64,000 nucleotides of DNA from Pandoraea faecigallinarum (GCF_001029105.3 NZ_CP011807.3:3534001-3598000); one strand, 5' to 3'; counted from the first letter of the stretch, positions 10,574 to 20,175 are shown. Made by a program: numbers and translations. The notes: generated from the letters alone by a model not told the origin.

Positions 10574-11911
10574 ATGTCCACCGCAAATCAAGCCACGCAC
10601 GGCGTACGTGCCGTACGCGCGCAACTGGTCTACTTCACGCACGATCCCGCGCGCGCCTATCTCGACGGCACGCCCGGCACGGTGCACCACACCGACGGCA
10701 TCGTCGCCTTCGAGAACGGGCGCATCACCGCCGTGGGCGATTACGCCAGGGTAGCCCCGACACTGCCCGCCGGTACGCCCGTCGAAGACCTGCGCGACAA
10801 GGTGATCACGCCGGGCTTCATCGATACGCACATCCACTATCCGCAAACGGATATGATCGCGTCGCCCGCGCCCGGGCTGCTGCCATGGCTCGAGAAGTAC
10901 ACGTTCCCGACCGAGCGCCGTTTCGAGAATCCGGAGTACGCGGCGGATGTCGCCCGGTTCTTCCTCGACGAACTGCTGCGCGGCGGCACCACGAGCGCAC
11001 TGGTGTACTGCACCGTGCATCCCGGCTCGGCGGACGCCTTCTTCAAGGAAAGCGATTCGCGCAATCTGCGCATGATCGCGGGCAAGGTGATGATGGATCG
11101 CAATTGCCCGGACTTCCTGCGCGACACGGCCGAGAGCGGCGCCCGCGACAGCGAGGCACTGATCCAGCGCTGGCACAACAAGGGGCGTCAGCTCTACGCA
11201 CTCACGCCGCGCTTCGCGCCGACGTCGACCGAAGCGCAGTTGGGCGTATGCGGCGAACTCGCCGGGCAGTATCGGGACGTGTTCATCCAGAGCCACGTCG
11301 CGGAGAACACGGACGAAGTCGAATGGGTCCGCTCGCTGTTTCCCGGACACCGCAGCTATCTCGACGTCTACGACCATTACAAGCTGCTGCGCAAGCGTGC
11401 CGTGTACGGCCACTGCATCTGGCTCGACGAGCATGATCGCCGCCGCATGTTCGAGACGGGAACGGTCGCCGCGCATTGCCCGACGTCGAACCAGTTCCTC
11501 GGCAGCGGTCTGTTCGACTTCGCGGCCGCGGAAGCCACGCGCATGCCGGTCACGCTTGCCACGGACGTGGGCGGCGGCTCGACCTTCTCGATGTTGCAGA
11601 CGATGAACGAGGCGCACAAGGTGGCGCGCCTGTCGGGCTACCACCTCAGCGCCGAGCGCATGTTCTATCTGGCAACGGAGGGCGCGGCGCACGCGCTGGA
11701 TCTGCACGGCACCATCGGCACGCTGGCCGTGGGGGCCGAGGCCGATTTCGTGGTGCTCGATCCGAAGGCAACCCCGCTACTCGCACGGCGCACGGCGCTC
11801 GCCGAGTCGCTCGAAGAGTTGCTGTTCGCGTTCGCCATGCTGGGCGACGACCGGGCAATTGCCACGACGTATGCGGCGGGCAAGCCGGTGCATCGTCGCG
11901 CCGCACACTGA
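10574..11911 (+). CDS. guaD: Guanine deaminase
   Basis: A zinc amidohydrolase converting guanine to xanthine and ammonia in the cytoplasm. 445 residues. The metal site HxH is in IDTHIHYPQTDM, and the nearby LLPWLEKYTFPTE block is characteristic of GuaD. The later QSHVAENTDEV, VYGHCIWL and ATDVGGGS motifs supply further metal and substrate residues. An AGAAGG ribosome site lies at about 10560. It is co-transcribed with the NCS2 permease, and its product is the substrate of the upstream xdhABC enzyme. Confidence 0.96.
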   Translation: MSTANQATHGVRAVRAQLVYFTHDPARAYLDGTPGTVHHTDGIVAFENGRITAVGDYARVAPTLPAGTPVEDLRDKVITPGFIDTHIHYPQTDMIASPAPGLLPWLEKYTFPTERRFENPEYAADVARFFLDELLRGGTTSALVYCTVHPGSADAFFKESDSRNLRMIAGKVMMDRNCPDFLRDTAESGARDSEALIQRWHNKGRQLYALTPRFAPTSTEAQLGVCGELAGQYRDVFIQSHVAENTDEVEWVRSLFPGHRSYLDVYDHYKLLRKRAVYGHCIWLDEHDRRRMFETGTVAAHCPTSNQFLGSGLFDFAAAEATRMPVTLATDVGGGSTFSMLQTMNEAHKVARLSGYHLSAERMFYLATEGAAHALDLHGTIGTLAVGAEADFVVLDPKATPLLARRTALAESLEELLFAFAMLGDDRAIATTYAAGKPVHRRAAH

Positions 11912-12064
11912 CGGATCCGGCGCATCGCCCCTCGATGCATCGATGTTTTGCAGATGTCTTACCGATGTCTTACGCGTGAGAGCGGATGTCGTCGCCTTGG
12001 CTCGACAGCCGCGCCCACGCGGTCGCCGGCCGTGCGCAAGGGGCATACGGCCGGGGATCTCCTT

Positions 12065-12090
12065 GGGCAGCCGCATGGCTGCCCTTTTTT
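12065..12090 (+). terminator. Rho-independent terminator between guaD and the Mn riboswitch
   Basis: The 8-bp stem GGGCAGCC / GGCTGCCC with loop GCAT is followed by six T residues (12085-12090). It lies 153 bp after guaD and insulates the riboswitch-controlled gene that follows. The rest of 11912-12155 holds no convincing gene. Confidence 0.88.
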
Positions 12091-12155
12091 GTTGCGGCGC
12101 TCGCGCTGCACCGCTTCGCACCGAACGCGAGGCTTGCGCGAGTGCCGCTCGCCAA

Positions 12156-12164
12156 TGCTATAAT
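12156..12164 (+). promoter_or_regulatory. Extended -10 promoter for the riboswitch transcript
   Basis: TGCTATAAT is a consensus extended -10 element. A weak TTGCGC at 12134-12139 could serve as -35 with 19-bp spacing. The transcript would start near 12171, just before the riboswitch core. Confidence 0.7.
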
Positions 12165-12179
12165 CCGCTCCGATTCATT

Positions 12180-12356
12180 GGGGAGTAGCCGCCCTGACAT
12201 AGACATTTGTCTTCGGCAGGGGCGTACGTCAACAAACTTGGCCGGTTCCGGCTATGGCGTGCGCAGCCCTCGGGCCTGGCGAGACCGATGACGATGCTTC
12301 CGCCAACCGGGCCGGGATGCATTGTCATTGGCTCGCAATTACACGGCCCGGCGGAG
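12180..12356 (+). ncRNA. yybP-ykoY manganese riboswitch
   Basis: The leader carries the conserved GGGGAGTAGCC block at 12180-12190, a CGTCAACA segment at 12227 and GGCGAGACC at 12278-12286, in the order and spacing I know for the yybP-ykoY (Mn2+) aptamer. Downstream, CGGGCCG (12308-12314) can pair with CGGCCCG (12344-12350), placing a stem directly against the GGAG ribosome site at 12353. That suggests translational control. The regulated gene is a Gdt1-type exporter, one of the classic targets. Identification is by eye; a covariance model search would settle it. Confidence 0.85.
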
Positions 12357-12363
12357 AAAAAAG

Positions 12364-12921
12364 GTGTCCCCGTTCCTCGTATCGACCGGTGTGGTCGCGC
12401 TTGCCGAAATCGGCGATAAAACCCAATTGTTGTCCCTCGTGCTCGCTGCGCGCTTCAAGAAGCCCGTGCCGATCATTCTCGGGATTTTCGTCGCCACGCT
12501 CGTGAATCACGGCTTCGCCGGCGCGCTCGGCGAATGGCTTTCGACAGCCATCAATCCCACGATCATGAAATGGGCCGTGGTGGCCTCCTTCATCGGCATG
12601 GCGATCTGGATCCTCGTGCCCGACAAGCTCGACGACGAGGAGACCAATATGCGGCGCAAGTTCGGCGTCTTCCTGTCGACCGTCATCACGTTCTTCATCG
12701 CCGAGATGGGCGACAAGACGCAGATCGCGACGGTGATGCTCGCCGCGCGCTATCAGGACTTCTTCGGTGTCGTTGCCGGGACCACGCTCGGCATGATGCT
12801 GGCGAACGTGCCCGCGGTGCTCGTCGGGCACAAGTTCTCGGGACGCCTGCCCACGCGTGCGGTGCACGCCGTGGCCGCGGTGATCTTCCTGGTGCTGGGC
12901 ATCGTCACGTTGATGCAGTGA
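12364..12921 (+). CDS. TMEM165/Gdt1 family Mn2+ exporter (MneA-like)
   Basis: A membrane protein of 186 residues with two repeats of about three helices, each beginning with the family signature E-x-G-D-K-T: EIGDKTQ near residue 15 and EMGDKTQ near residue 117. These acidic motifs bind the transported cation. Bacterial members export Mn2+. The start is taken as GTG at 12364, seven bases after GGAG at 12353-12356, rather than the upstream in-frame codon at 12322, which lies inside the riboswitch. Control by the Mn riboswitch directly upstream supports a manganese efflux role. Confidence 0.93.
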   Translation: MSPFLVSTGVVALAEIGDKTQLLSLVLAARFKKPVPIILGIFVATLVNHGFAGALGEWLSTAINPTIMKWAVVASFIGMAIWILVPDKLDDEETNMRRKFGVFLSTVITFFIAEMGDKTQIATVMLAARYQDFFGVVAGTTLGMMLANVPAVLVGHKFSGRLPTRAVHAVAAVIFLVLGIVTLMQ

Positions 12922-13034
12922 CCGCAACCACGCCACCGACATAGGCGACACAGCGACATGGGGAAGCGGCCCGGGATCGGCCGCTCCCCCGCGGTGAACG
13001 ACTTTCCGGCGACGACTTTCCGGCGACGTCGCGA

Positions 13035-13643
13035 TTACTTCCCGACCTTCTGCTGCACGTTCACGGTCTGCCCGCTCGGGAATGGCAACTGCCTGAGCGC
13101 CGCATCGATCAGGAACGGCATGGCCGAGGCCATCGACGTGCCGGCATCGCTCGTGTCCGCCTGCACGCGGTACACCTCCTTGCCAGTGGCGCGGTCGGTG
13201 AAACGCAACTGCAAACCGGCCAGCGCATAGGGATAGTCCCGCTGCACATAGGCGGGCGGCGCACCGTACGGATAACCGTACCAGCCCCACGGGCGTCCCC
13301 ACGGCCCCCAGGGACCGGGCGCGAACATCGGGTCGTAGGCCGGCTCCGTCACGCGCATCATCTGCTGCTGAATGCCGTAGCTCATGCCGATCAGATAATG
13401 CGCGCTCGCCGCGCTTTGCTCACTGAAACCATCACCCGCGAGACGCGCACGCAGCCACTGCTCATACGTGGCGTGCTCCTGATTGTTCTGTTGCTCGGGG
13501 GTACGCGTAAGGGCGTAGGTCCGCGGACCTTCGAAACCCGGCGAATTACCGAACGCAGTCACCTGACTGGTGACCGTGCTGGCACACCCGGCCAGCAAGA
13601 CGCTGGCGACGGCCAACGTCGCCATTCCCCATCGTTTCCACAT
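13035..13643 (-). CDS. DUF4136 lipoprotein
   Basis: A 202-residue predicted outer-membrane or periplasmic lipoprotein. The signal peptide ends in a lipobox, LLAGC, at residues 16-20. The rest fits the DUF4136 family, whose members often adopt a small alpha/beta fold of unknown function. A Pro/Gly/Trp/Tyr-rich linker (GPWGPWGRPWGWYGYPYG) lies in the middle. A GGGAG ribosome site precedes the ATG. It is divergent from pepN and convergent with the Gdt1 gene. Function unknown. Confidence 0.85.
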   Translation of the reverse strand: MWKRWGMATLAVASVLLAGCASTVTSQVTAFGNSPGFEGPRTYALTRTPEQQNNQEHATYEQWLRARLAGDGFSEQSAASAHYLIGMSYGIQQQMMRVTEPAYDPMFAPGPWGPWGRPWGWYGYPYGAPPAYVQRDYPYALAGLQLRFTDRATGKEVYRVQADTSDAGTSMASAMPFLIDAALRQLPFPSGQTVNVQQKVGK

Positions 13644-13890
13644 GATTCACGACTCCCGAGTTGAGACGGCGATGCCGCAGGCACGCCCGCCGGCATCGTT
13701 CCGACGCGGCCGATGCGCTCGCTGCGGCGGGCAACCTGCGACGATTTAAGCATAGGACGGCACCTCGCGCACATCCGGATCATTTGACGCAGGCATGAGG
13801 CGAAAATTCAGCAAATGAGCGGCTTGGACGCTAAGGTTGCGCCACTCCGTTACAATTTGTGAATCCTTGGCCGTCCGCACAATACCGTCC
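13644..13890. other. Divergent intergenic region, DUF4136 gene / pepN
   Basis: Holds the promoters of both genes. TACAAT at 13851-13856 is a possible pepN -10 box, but the nearest TTGGAC (13824-13829) is too far (21 bp) to be a good -35. I see no other clear element. Confidence 0.35.
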
Positions 13891-16611
13891 ATGCTCAGAA
13901 CCGACCTTGCAGGTGTCATTCAACGCTCCGACTATACGCCCCCGGCGTATTTGATCGACACCGTCCAACTCGACTTCGATCTCGCCCCCGATGTGACCAC
14001 CGTAACCAGCCGGTTGCGCGTGCATCGCAATCCTGCCGGGCCTGGGGGCGACCTCGAACTCGTGGGCCAGGGGCTGCAACTGGTCAGCCTCGAAATCGAC
14101 GGCAAGCCGTGGTCCGGCTACCGGACCGGCGACGAAATGCTGACGGTGGAAGCGCCGCCGCAGGCCTTCGAACTGATGCTCGTCACGCGTTGCCGTCCCC
14201 AGGAGAACACCTCGCTCATGGGGTTGTACGTCTCCGGCGGCAACTTCTTCACGCAGTGCGAGGCCGAGGGCTTTCGCAAGATCACCTATTTCCTCGACCG
14301 TCCCGACGTGATGGCCACGTACACCGTCACGCTGCGCGCCGACCGCGAAGCGTATCCGGTGCTGCTCGCCAACGGGAACCTGATCGACAAGGGCGACTTG
14401 CCCGACGGCCGCCATTTTGCGGTGTGGGACGACCCGTTCAAGAAGCCGAGCTATCTTTTCGCGCTCGTCGCGGGCCGACTGGTGTGCCGTGAGGACCGCA
14501 TCGTGGCGGGCGACGGCCGCGAGAAACTGCTCCAGGTCTGGGTGCAGCCGCAGGATCTCGACAAGACCGAACACGCCATGCATTCGCTCATCAACTCGAT
14601 CCGCTGGGACGAGGAGCGCTTCGGCCGTGTGCTCGACCTCGATCGCTTCATGATCGTCGCGGTGAGCGACTTCAACATGGGCGCGATGGAGAACAAGGGC
14701 CTGAACATCTTCAACACGAAGTACGTGCTGGCCGACGCGGCCACGGCGACCGACGACGACTTCAGCAACATCGAAGCCGTTGTGGGCCACGAGTACTTCC
14801 ATAACTGGACCGGCAACCGTGTGACGTGCCGCGACTGGTTCCAGTTGAGCCTCAAGGAAGGCCTGACCGTCTTCCGCGATCAGGAATTCTCCGCCGACAT
14901 GATGGGTTCCGAGTCGGGCCGCGCCGTCAAGCGTATCGACGACGTACGCGTGCTGCGTCAGGCACAGTTCCCCGAAGACGCCGGCCCCATGGCGCATCCG
15001 GTACGCCCGGAGAGCTATGTCGAAATCAATAACTTCTACACCGTCACCGTCTACGAAAAGGGCGCGGAAGTCGTGCGCATGTACCAGACGCTGCTCGGTC
15101 GCGACGGTTTCCGCCGTGGCATGGACCTGTACTTCGAACGTCACGACGGGCAGGCCGTGACCTGCGACGACTTCCGGGCCGCCATGGCCGACGCCAACCA
15201 GCGCGATCTGACGCAGTTCGGCCGCTGGTACAGCCAGGCCGGCACGCCACGTGTGACGGTCGATGCCGTCTATGACGAAGCCGCCCGCACGTACACCCTC
15301 ACGCTCACGCAGCGCTGCCCGAAGGTCGGCGTCGAGTTGCAGGACGAAACGCTGGTCAAGCAGCCGTTCCACATTCCGTTCGCCGTCGGCCTGCTCGATC
15401 GCGACGGACGCGATATGGCGCTGCGCCTGGCCGGCGAAGCGTCCGACACTTCCGGCACGGCAGCGTCCACCACGCGCGTGCTCGACTTCACGCAGGAGCG
15501 CCAGAGTTTCACGTTCGTCGACGTGCCGCATACGCCGATGCCATCGCTGCTGCGCGGTTTCTCGGCGCCGGTGATCGTCGAACACGAATACACCATCGAC
15601 GAGCTCGCGTTCCTGATGGCGCACGACAGCGATCCGTTCAACCGCTGGGAAGCGGGGCAGCGACTGGCAACACGTCAATTGCTCGCCCTCGTCGAATCGA
15701 TTCAGATGGGCCAGTTGCCGAGCGTGGACAGCTACGTGCTCGAAGCCTTCCGTCAGGTGCTGCGCGACGAAACGCTCGATCCGGCGTTCCGCGCACAGGC
15801 GCTCACGCTGCCGGCCGAGTCGTACCTCGGCGAACAGATGACGGAGATCGATCCGGCGGCAATTCATGCCGCGCGTCAGTACCTGCGTCAGCGCCTCGCG
15901 GCGTCGCTGCATACGGAGTGGCTCGCCGCTTATCACAACCATCGCGTGCCCGGCCCGTATCAGCCGGATGCCGCCTCGGCCGGCGAACGCGCGCTGAAGA
16001 ACCTTGCGCTGTCGTATCTGATGGAACTCTCGGACGCCGGTGCCGCACAAACGGCGCGTACGCAGTACGACTCGGCCGACAACATGACGGACCGCTTCGC
16101 CGCCCTCACGGCACTCGTGCAGCGCGGAGGTGCCGCGCGAGAGGGCGACGCCGCCCACGGCCCGAACCACGCGGCCGAGGCGCTCGTGGACTTCTATCAG
16201 CGCTTCGAGAACGAGCCGCTGGCCATCGACAAATGGTTCGCGCTGCAAGCCATGCAACGCGGCGACGGCAGCCATTGCGTGATCGACGCCGTGCGCGCCC
16301 TGATGCGTCACCCGGCGTTCACGCTGAAGAATCCGAATCGCGCCCGCTCGCTGATTTTCAGCTTCTGTAGCGGCAATCCGGCGCAGTTCCATGCGGCGGA
16401 CGGTTCGGGCTACCGGTTCTGGGCGGAACAGGTCCTCGCGCTCGACGCCCTCAATCCGCAGGTCGCCGCCCGTCTTGCACGGGTGCTCGACCGCTGGCGC
16501 AAATACACGCCCGCCCTGCGCGAGCGCATGCGCGACGCGTTGCAACAAGTGGCGCAACACAAAGCGCTGTCGAAGGACGTGCGCGAGATCGTCGAAAAGG
16601 CGCTCGCCTGA
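13891..16611 (+). CDS. pepN: Aminopeptidase N (M1 family)
   Basis: A cytoplasmic zinc metallopeptidase that removes N-terminal residues from peptides. About 906 residues; E. coli PepN is 870. The substrate-recognition motif GAMEN is near residue 264, and the zinc motif HEYFH near residue 300 is followed by the distal glutamate in LKEGLTVFRD. The C-terminal helical bowl domain is complete. The frame is open upstream to 13837; I choose the ATG at 13891 because it gives the family's usual start (MLRTD). The long antisense frame over the same bases is a shadow. No operon partner is evident. Confidence 0.96.
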   Translation: MLRTDLAGVIQRSDYTPPAYLIDTVQLDFDLAPDVTTVTSRLRVHRNPAGPGGDLELVGQGLQLVSLEIDGKPWSGYRTGDEMLTVEAPPQAFELMLVTRCRPQENTSLMGLYVSGGNFFTQCEAEGFRKITYFLDRPDVMATYTVTLRADREAYPVLLANGNLIDKGDLPDGRHFAVWDDPFKKPSYLFALVAGRLVCREDRIVAGDGREKLLQVWVQPQDLDKTEHAMHSLINSIRWDEERFGRVLDLDRFMIVAVSDFNMGAMENKGLNIFNTKYVLADAATATDDDFSNIEAVVGHEYFHNWTGNRVTCRDWFQLSLKEGLTVFRDQEFSADMMGSESGRAVKRIDDVRVLRQAQFPEDAGPMAHPVRPESYVEINNFYTVTVYEKGAEVVRMYQTLLGRDGFRRGMDLYFERHDGQAVTCDDFRAAMADANQRDLTQFGRWYSQAGTPRVTVDAVYDEAARTYTLTLTQRCPKVGVELQDETLVKQPFHIPFAVGLLDRDGRDMALRLAGEASDTSGTAASTTRVLDFTQERQSFTFVDVPHTPMPSLLRGFSAPVIVEHEYTIDELAFLMAHDSDPFNRWEAGQRLATRQLLALVESIQMGQLPSVDSYVLEAFRQVLRDETLDPAFRAQALTLPAESYLGEQMTEIDPAAIHAARQYLRQRLAASLHTEWLAAYHNHRVPGPYQPDAASAGERALKNLALSYLMELSDAGAAQTARTQYDSADNMTDRFAALTALVQRGGAAREGDAAHGPNHAAEALVDFYQRFENEPLAIDKWFALQAMQRGDGSHCVIDAVRALMRHPAFTLKNPNRARSLIFSFCSGNPAQFHAADGSGYRFWAEQVLALDALNPQVAARLARVLDRWRKYTPALRERMRDALQQVAQHKALSKDVREIVEKALA

Positions 16612-16680
16612 TCGATGGCCGGTCATGCGGTAACGGCTTTATGCTCCACGCGCCCTGCCTCACACCTCACGCGTTAAGTC

Positions 16681-17301
16681 TTACGGCCGCATGACCTCGA
16701 AGTATCCGCATCTGACGTAAATCTTGTAGGGCCACCGCGGCCCTGCGCCAATCAACGGCCGCAGCGCGGGCACCGGGATGACCACCTCGTCGAACGCTCC
16801 CGCCATCAGGTAGTTCGCGGGATCGTTGCACAGTGTCACCTTGCCGCTCATTGCACTGATCGTGAGGTGAACGTCCTGCCCCGGATAGTTCGGAGGATCG
16901 CGAAACGTCAACTGATAGATCATCGTGACGTTGGCGTCGGGCGGACTCTCGACATCGTAGGTGCCGTTCGGAAGGTTCGAGCGAAACGTGAGCCGCAGCG
17001 CCTCGTCGAACGCCGCGTGCGACGCTACCGGCGAGCGCACCTCGCCCCGCACGCTCCACCAGAAGGGGGAGCCCTCCAGCGAATCGAGTTTAACGTCGAC
17101 CGGCAGGAAACGCTTCTTCTCCTCGCCGTCGTAACACCACGCGCGCATACAGCCGTCGTAATGCAAAGCACCTCGCTCGGATGTCCCTTGTTCGTGGATC
17201 GTGACGCGTGGGTAGCGGGTGTCGATGGACCTGTCGACGGGCAAGTCGACAGACTCGGGCGGCACGAGATCGCCGCGCGCAAGCAGAATGAACGCTTCCA
17301 T
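16681..17301 (-). CDS. Hypothetical protein
   Basis: An unrecognised 206-residue protein, rich in beta-type sequence, with no signal peptide, no membrane segment and no motif I know. The ATG at 17301 is preceded by a strong GGAGG, so the gene is likely translated. Codon use follows the neighbours. It lies downstream of metE on the same strand but beyond the metE terminator, after a leader with direct repeats and overlapping hairpins (17390-17536). It might be a regulated stand-alone gene. Confidence 0.65.
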   Translation of the reverse strand: MEAFILLARGDLVPPESVDLPVDRSIDTRYPRVTIHEQGTSERGALHYDGCMRAWCYDGEEKKRFLPVDVKLDSLEGSPFWWSVRGEVRSPVASHAAFDEALRLTFRSNLPNGTYDVESPPDANVTMIYQLTFRDPPNYPGQDVHLTISAMSGKVTLCNDPANYLMAGAFDEVVIPVPALRPLIGAGPRWPYKIYVRCGYFEVMRP

Positions 17302-17389
17302 GCCCCACCTCCGACTGCTGGTCCACAAACCTGAGTCGTTGCCGCGAGCGCGCTACGTCTGTGGTGCCGCTACCCGCATTGGCACGCCG

Positions 17390-17443
17390 CTTCGTCGTTC
17401 TAGCGTCGTCGTTCTCGCTTCGTCGTTCTAGCGTCGTCGTTCT
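17390..17443. repeat. Two exact 26-bp direct repeats upstream of the hypothetical gene
   Basis: A 26-bp sequence beginning CTTCGTCGTTCTAGCG is present at 17390-17415 and again at 17418-17443, a period of 28 bp. Each copy itself contains two CGTCGTTCT units. It lies in the leader of the minus-strand hypothetical gene, about 90 bp from its start. Confidence 0.85.
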
Positions 17444-17489
17444 ATTTCGTGCGCGTGCTATTTGGAGCGCAGTCTAGTCAACGATGGGC

Positions 17490-17536
17490 GGCTGCGCACC
17501 TGTCAACCCTGACAGGTGTGCAGCCGAGGGGTTGAC
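17490..17536. repeat. Overlapping, mutually exclusive inverted repeats
   Basis: A 16-bp stem with one mismatch pairs 17490-17505 with 17510-17525 (GGCTGCGCACCTGTCA and its partner). A second stem pairs GTCAACCC at 17502-17509 with GGGTTGAC at 17529-17536. The two share bases and cannot form together. On the minus strand this lies after the metE terminator, in the leader of the hypothetical gene. Confidence 0.6.
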
Positions 17537-17545
17537 CCCATAATG

Positions 17546-17588
17546 AAAAACACCCCAAGGATTGGATCAATGTCCAACGCTTGGGGTG
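17546..17588 (-). terminator. Rho-independent terminator of metE
   Basis: Read on the minus strand, CACCCCAAG and CTTGGGGTG form the outer stem, with an inner TTGGA/TCCAA extension, followed by five T residues. It lies 46 bp beyond the metE stop codon. Confidence 0.88.
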
Positions 17589-17634
17589 CAGTTCATGTCG
17601 CTCCGGCGGCGTTCGGCTTTCCGATGGGAGCGCC

Positions 17635-20007
17635 TCACGCCGCCTGCGCCTGCGCTCCGACAAGACGTGCGCGCACCGCCCTGGCCGCCGCGACCATGTG
17701 CGTCAGCGCCCCGTCGACCTGCGCCCAGTCGCGCGTTTTCAGGCCGCAGTCCGGGTTGATCCACAGCCGCTGCGCCGGAATCCGCGCCAACGCCGCTTCG
17801 ATCAGCCGCTCCATTTCCGCCTGCGACGGCACGTGCGGCGAATGAATGTCGTACACGCCCGGGCCGATGCCATTCGGATACTCGAATGCCTCGAATGCCT
17901 CGAATGCCTCGAATGCATCAAGCAGCGCCATATCGGAGCGCGTGGTCTCGATGGAAATCACATCGGCGTCGAGCGCGGCAATCGACGGCAAGATGTCGTG
18001 GAACGCCGAATAGCACATATGCGTGTGGATCTGCGTGTCGTCCGCCACGCCCGAGGAGCACACGCGAAACGCGCGCACCGCCCATTCGAGATACGCCGGC
18101 CAATCGTTCTCACGCAGCGGCAGTCCTTCCCGCAATGCCGGTTCGTCGATCTGGATCACACGCACGCCGGCCGACTCCAGCGCCGCCACCTCTTCGCGCA
18201 ACGCCAGAGCGATTTGCAGCGCCGTGCGCTCGCGCGGCTGATCGTCGCGCACGAACGACCATTGCAGCATCGTGACCGGCCCGGTGAGCATGCCTTTGAC
18301 CGGCTTGTCGGTCAGCGCCTGGGCGTAAGCGCTCCATGTCACGGTCATCGGCTCGGGCAGATATACGTCCCCATAGATCACCGGCGGCCGCACGCAACGC
18401 GAGCCGTAGCTCTGCACCCAGCCATGCCCGGTCGTTGCGAAACCCCACAACTGCTCGGCGAAGTATTCGACCATATCGCTGCGCTCGGCTTCCCCGTGCA
18501 CCAGCACGTCCAGACCATAGGCCTCCTGCTTCTCGATGGCCAGACGAATCTGCGCGCGCATCGTCTCCAGATAATCGAGATGCGACAGCGCGTGCCGCCG
18601 GAATGCGGCGCGCGCCTCGCGGATCGCCCCTGTCTGCGGAAACGAGCCGATCGTGGTCGTCGGCAGCAGCGGCAGTTTCAACCATGCGCGCTGGGCCTTC
18701 GCGCGCACCGGATAGGGCGAGGCGCGACGCGCATGCTCATCTTGCAAAGCCGCGAGGCGCTTTTGCACGACAGTGTTGTGAATTCGCGGCGATGTGCGGC
18801 GCGCGGCCTGTGCCGTGGCATTGGCCGCGAAGGCCGCGCGTACGTCGGCACGGGCGAATTCGACGGTATCCAGCGAACGGCGCAGCAGCGCCACTTCCGC
18901 GAGCTTCTGCACCGCGAAGGCGAGCCACGAGCGCACTTCCTTGTCGAGACGCACTTCGTGCGCGAGGTCCACCGGGCAATGCATCAACGAGCAACTGGAT
19001 GCGATCCACAGACGATCCCCCAGCGCCTGCGCAAATGGCAGGAGTTGCTCGCGTACGCGTGCGAGGTCCGTGCGCCAGACGTTGCGGCCATCGACCACGC
19101 CGACGGAGAGCACCTTCGCTTGCGGCCATTGCGTGTCCTGCAAGCCTTGCGGAGGTCGCGAACCTTGTGCAAATGCGGCAGCGAACGTCGCCAGTTGCGA
19201 CGGGGCGCGCACCACGTCGACATGCACTCCGCCGACGGGCAGCGCCGCCAGCAACGGGGCATGCTCGCTGACGTCGCCGAAGTACGTCGCCAGCAACAGC
19301 GACGGGGCGGCGCCCGACAAGCGCGCGTAGGCGGGCATGAAGGCGTCGCGCCACGGTGCGGGCAGATCGAGCGCGAGAATCGGTTCGTCGATCTGCACCC
19401 ACGTCACACCCTGCGCCTTCAGGCGGCCGAGCACACGCTCGTATTGCGCCAACAATCGGGGCAGCAGCAACAGGCGATCCGTCAGACCGCCCGTCTCCTT
19501 GCCGAGGTACAGCAAAGAGACCGGCCCCAGCAGTACCGGTTTGACGTTGGCCCCCTCGGCCAGCGCTTCGGCCACTTCGTCAAATAGCCACGCAGTGCCC
19601 TCGCCAAAGCGCGTGCGCGGCGAGTACTCCGGCACGAGATAGTGGTAGTTCGTATCGAACCATTTCGTCATTTCCATGGCGCTTTGTCCGGCGCGGCCCC
19701 GTGCGGCAGCGAAGTAGTCCGCCAGCGTGACGTCGGCGGCACCCAAGCCGAAGCGCTCGGGCAGCCCGCCCACGAGTGCGAGCGTGGACAGTACCTGGTC
19801 GTACCAATGGAAGTCGCCAACGGTGATCCAGTCCAGACCGGCGTCGCGCTGTGCGCGCCGGTTGGCGGCCCGGATGCTGCGGCCGGTGGCAAGCAACGCC
19901 GGCACGTCGCCCGAGGCCATGCCGCCATGCCAGAACGCCTCGACGGCGAATTTGAGTTCACGTTGCGCGCCGATGCGCGGCAATCCGAGTACGTGGGCTT
20001 GAGCCAT
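17635..20007 (-). CDS. metE: Cobalamin-independent methionine synthase
   Basis: Transfers a methyl group from 5-methyltetrahydropteroyltriglutamate to homocysteine to make methionine. About 790 residues; E. coli MetE is 753. Zinc and homocysteine residues are visible in [24 protein letters not shown] and NPDCGLKTR. The start at 20007 ([13 protein letters not shown]) matches the family; the frame extends further but without support. Near the C terminus, where E. coli has one FEEF motif before YPN, this protein reads [15 protein letters not shown], because of a 9-bp tandem repeat at 17882-17917. It is divergent from metR and ends at a clear terminator. Confidence 0.97.
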   Translation of the reverse strand: MAQAHVLGLPRIGAQRELKFAVEAFWHGGMASGDVPALLATGRSIRAANRRAQRDAGLDWITVGDFHWYDQVLSTLALVGGLPERFGLGAADVTLADYFAAARGRAGQSAMEMTKWFDTNYHYLVPEYSPRTRFGEGTAWLFDEVAEALAEGANVKPVLLGPVSLLYLGKETGGLTDRLLLLPRLLAQYERVLGRLKAQGVTWVQIDEPILALDLPAPWRDAFMPAYARLSGAAPSLLLATYFGDVSEHAPLLAALPVGGVHVDVVRAPSQLATFAAAFAQGSRPPQGLQDTQWPQAKVLSVGVVDGRNVWRTDLARVREQLLPFAQALGDRLWIASSCSLMHCPVDLAHEVRLDKEVRSWLAFAVQKLAEVALLRRSLDTVEFARADVRAAFAANATAQAARRTSPRIHNTVVQKRLAALQDEHARRASPYPVRAKAQRAWLKLPLLPTTTIGSFPQTGAIREARAAFRRHALSHLDYLETMRAQIRLAIEKQEAYGLDVLVHGEAERSDMVEYFAEQLWGFATTGHGWVQSYGSRCVRPPVIYGDVYLPEPMTVTWSAYAQALTDKPVKGMLTGPVTMLQWSFVRDDQPRERTALQIALALREEVAALESAGVRVIQIDEPALREGLPLRENDWPAYLEWAVRAFRVCSSGVADDTQIHTHMCYSAFHDILPSIAALDADVISIETTRSDMALLDAFEAFEAFEAFEYPNGIGPGVYDIHSPHVPSQAEMERLIEAALARIPAQRLWINPDCGLKTRDWAQVDGALTHMVAAARAVRARLVGAQAQAA
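17882..17917. repeat. 9-bp tandem repeat (four units) inside metE
   Basis: TCGAATGCC occurs at 17882, 17891 and 17900, with a last copy TCGAATGCA at 17909. In the metE reading frame this encodes a run of Ala-Phe-Glu triplets. Compared from memory with E. coli MetE, it adds six residues just before the conserved [14 protein letters not shown] block, so the frame is kept. Confidence 0.9.
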
Positions 20008-20175
20008 GAAGGGTGTCCTTGCGGGGGGCGACGACTTCGGGGGCACGACGTCGTCACCTGATGAGCCTATGCGTCCATGAACGCGTGCGGGACATGCCCG
20101 CCCAGGCTGGCAGTATCCGGGGCTTCCGTGTATTATCCAAACGAAAGTTTTTGCCGATCATCATTATTTTTATTC
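20008..20175. promoter_or_regulatory. metE-metR divergent promoter region
   Basis: 168 bp between the two start codons, AT-richer near metR. In E. coli MetR binds TGAA-N5-TTCA sites in this position, but I cannot find a clean copy here. A 5-bp inverted repeat, GCGGG-acatg-CCCGC, lies near 20087-20102. Control by MetR and homocysteine is inferred from gene arrangement only. Confidence 0.45.

Noticed and set aside
9101..11707. 868-codon minus-strand ORF over the permease and guaD
   Set aside because: It spans two well-supported genes and their junction; its protein is Arg/His-rich with no domains.
13831..16626. 931-codon minus-strand ORF opposite pepN
   Set aside because: Antisense shadow of aminopeptidase N.
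20008..20175. Classical MetR TGAA-N5-TTCA box
   Set aside because: I could not find a copy; control by MetR rests on gene order only.
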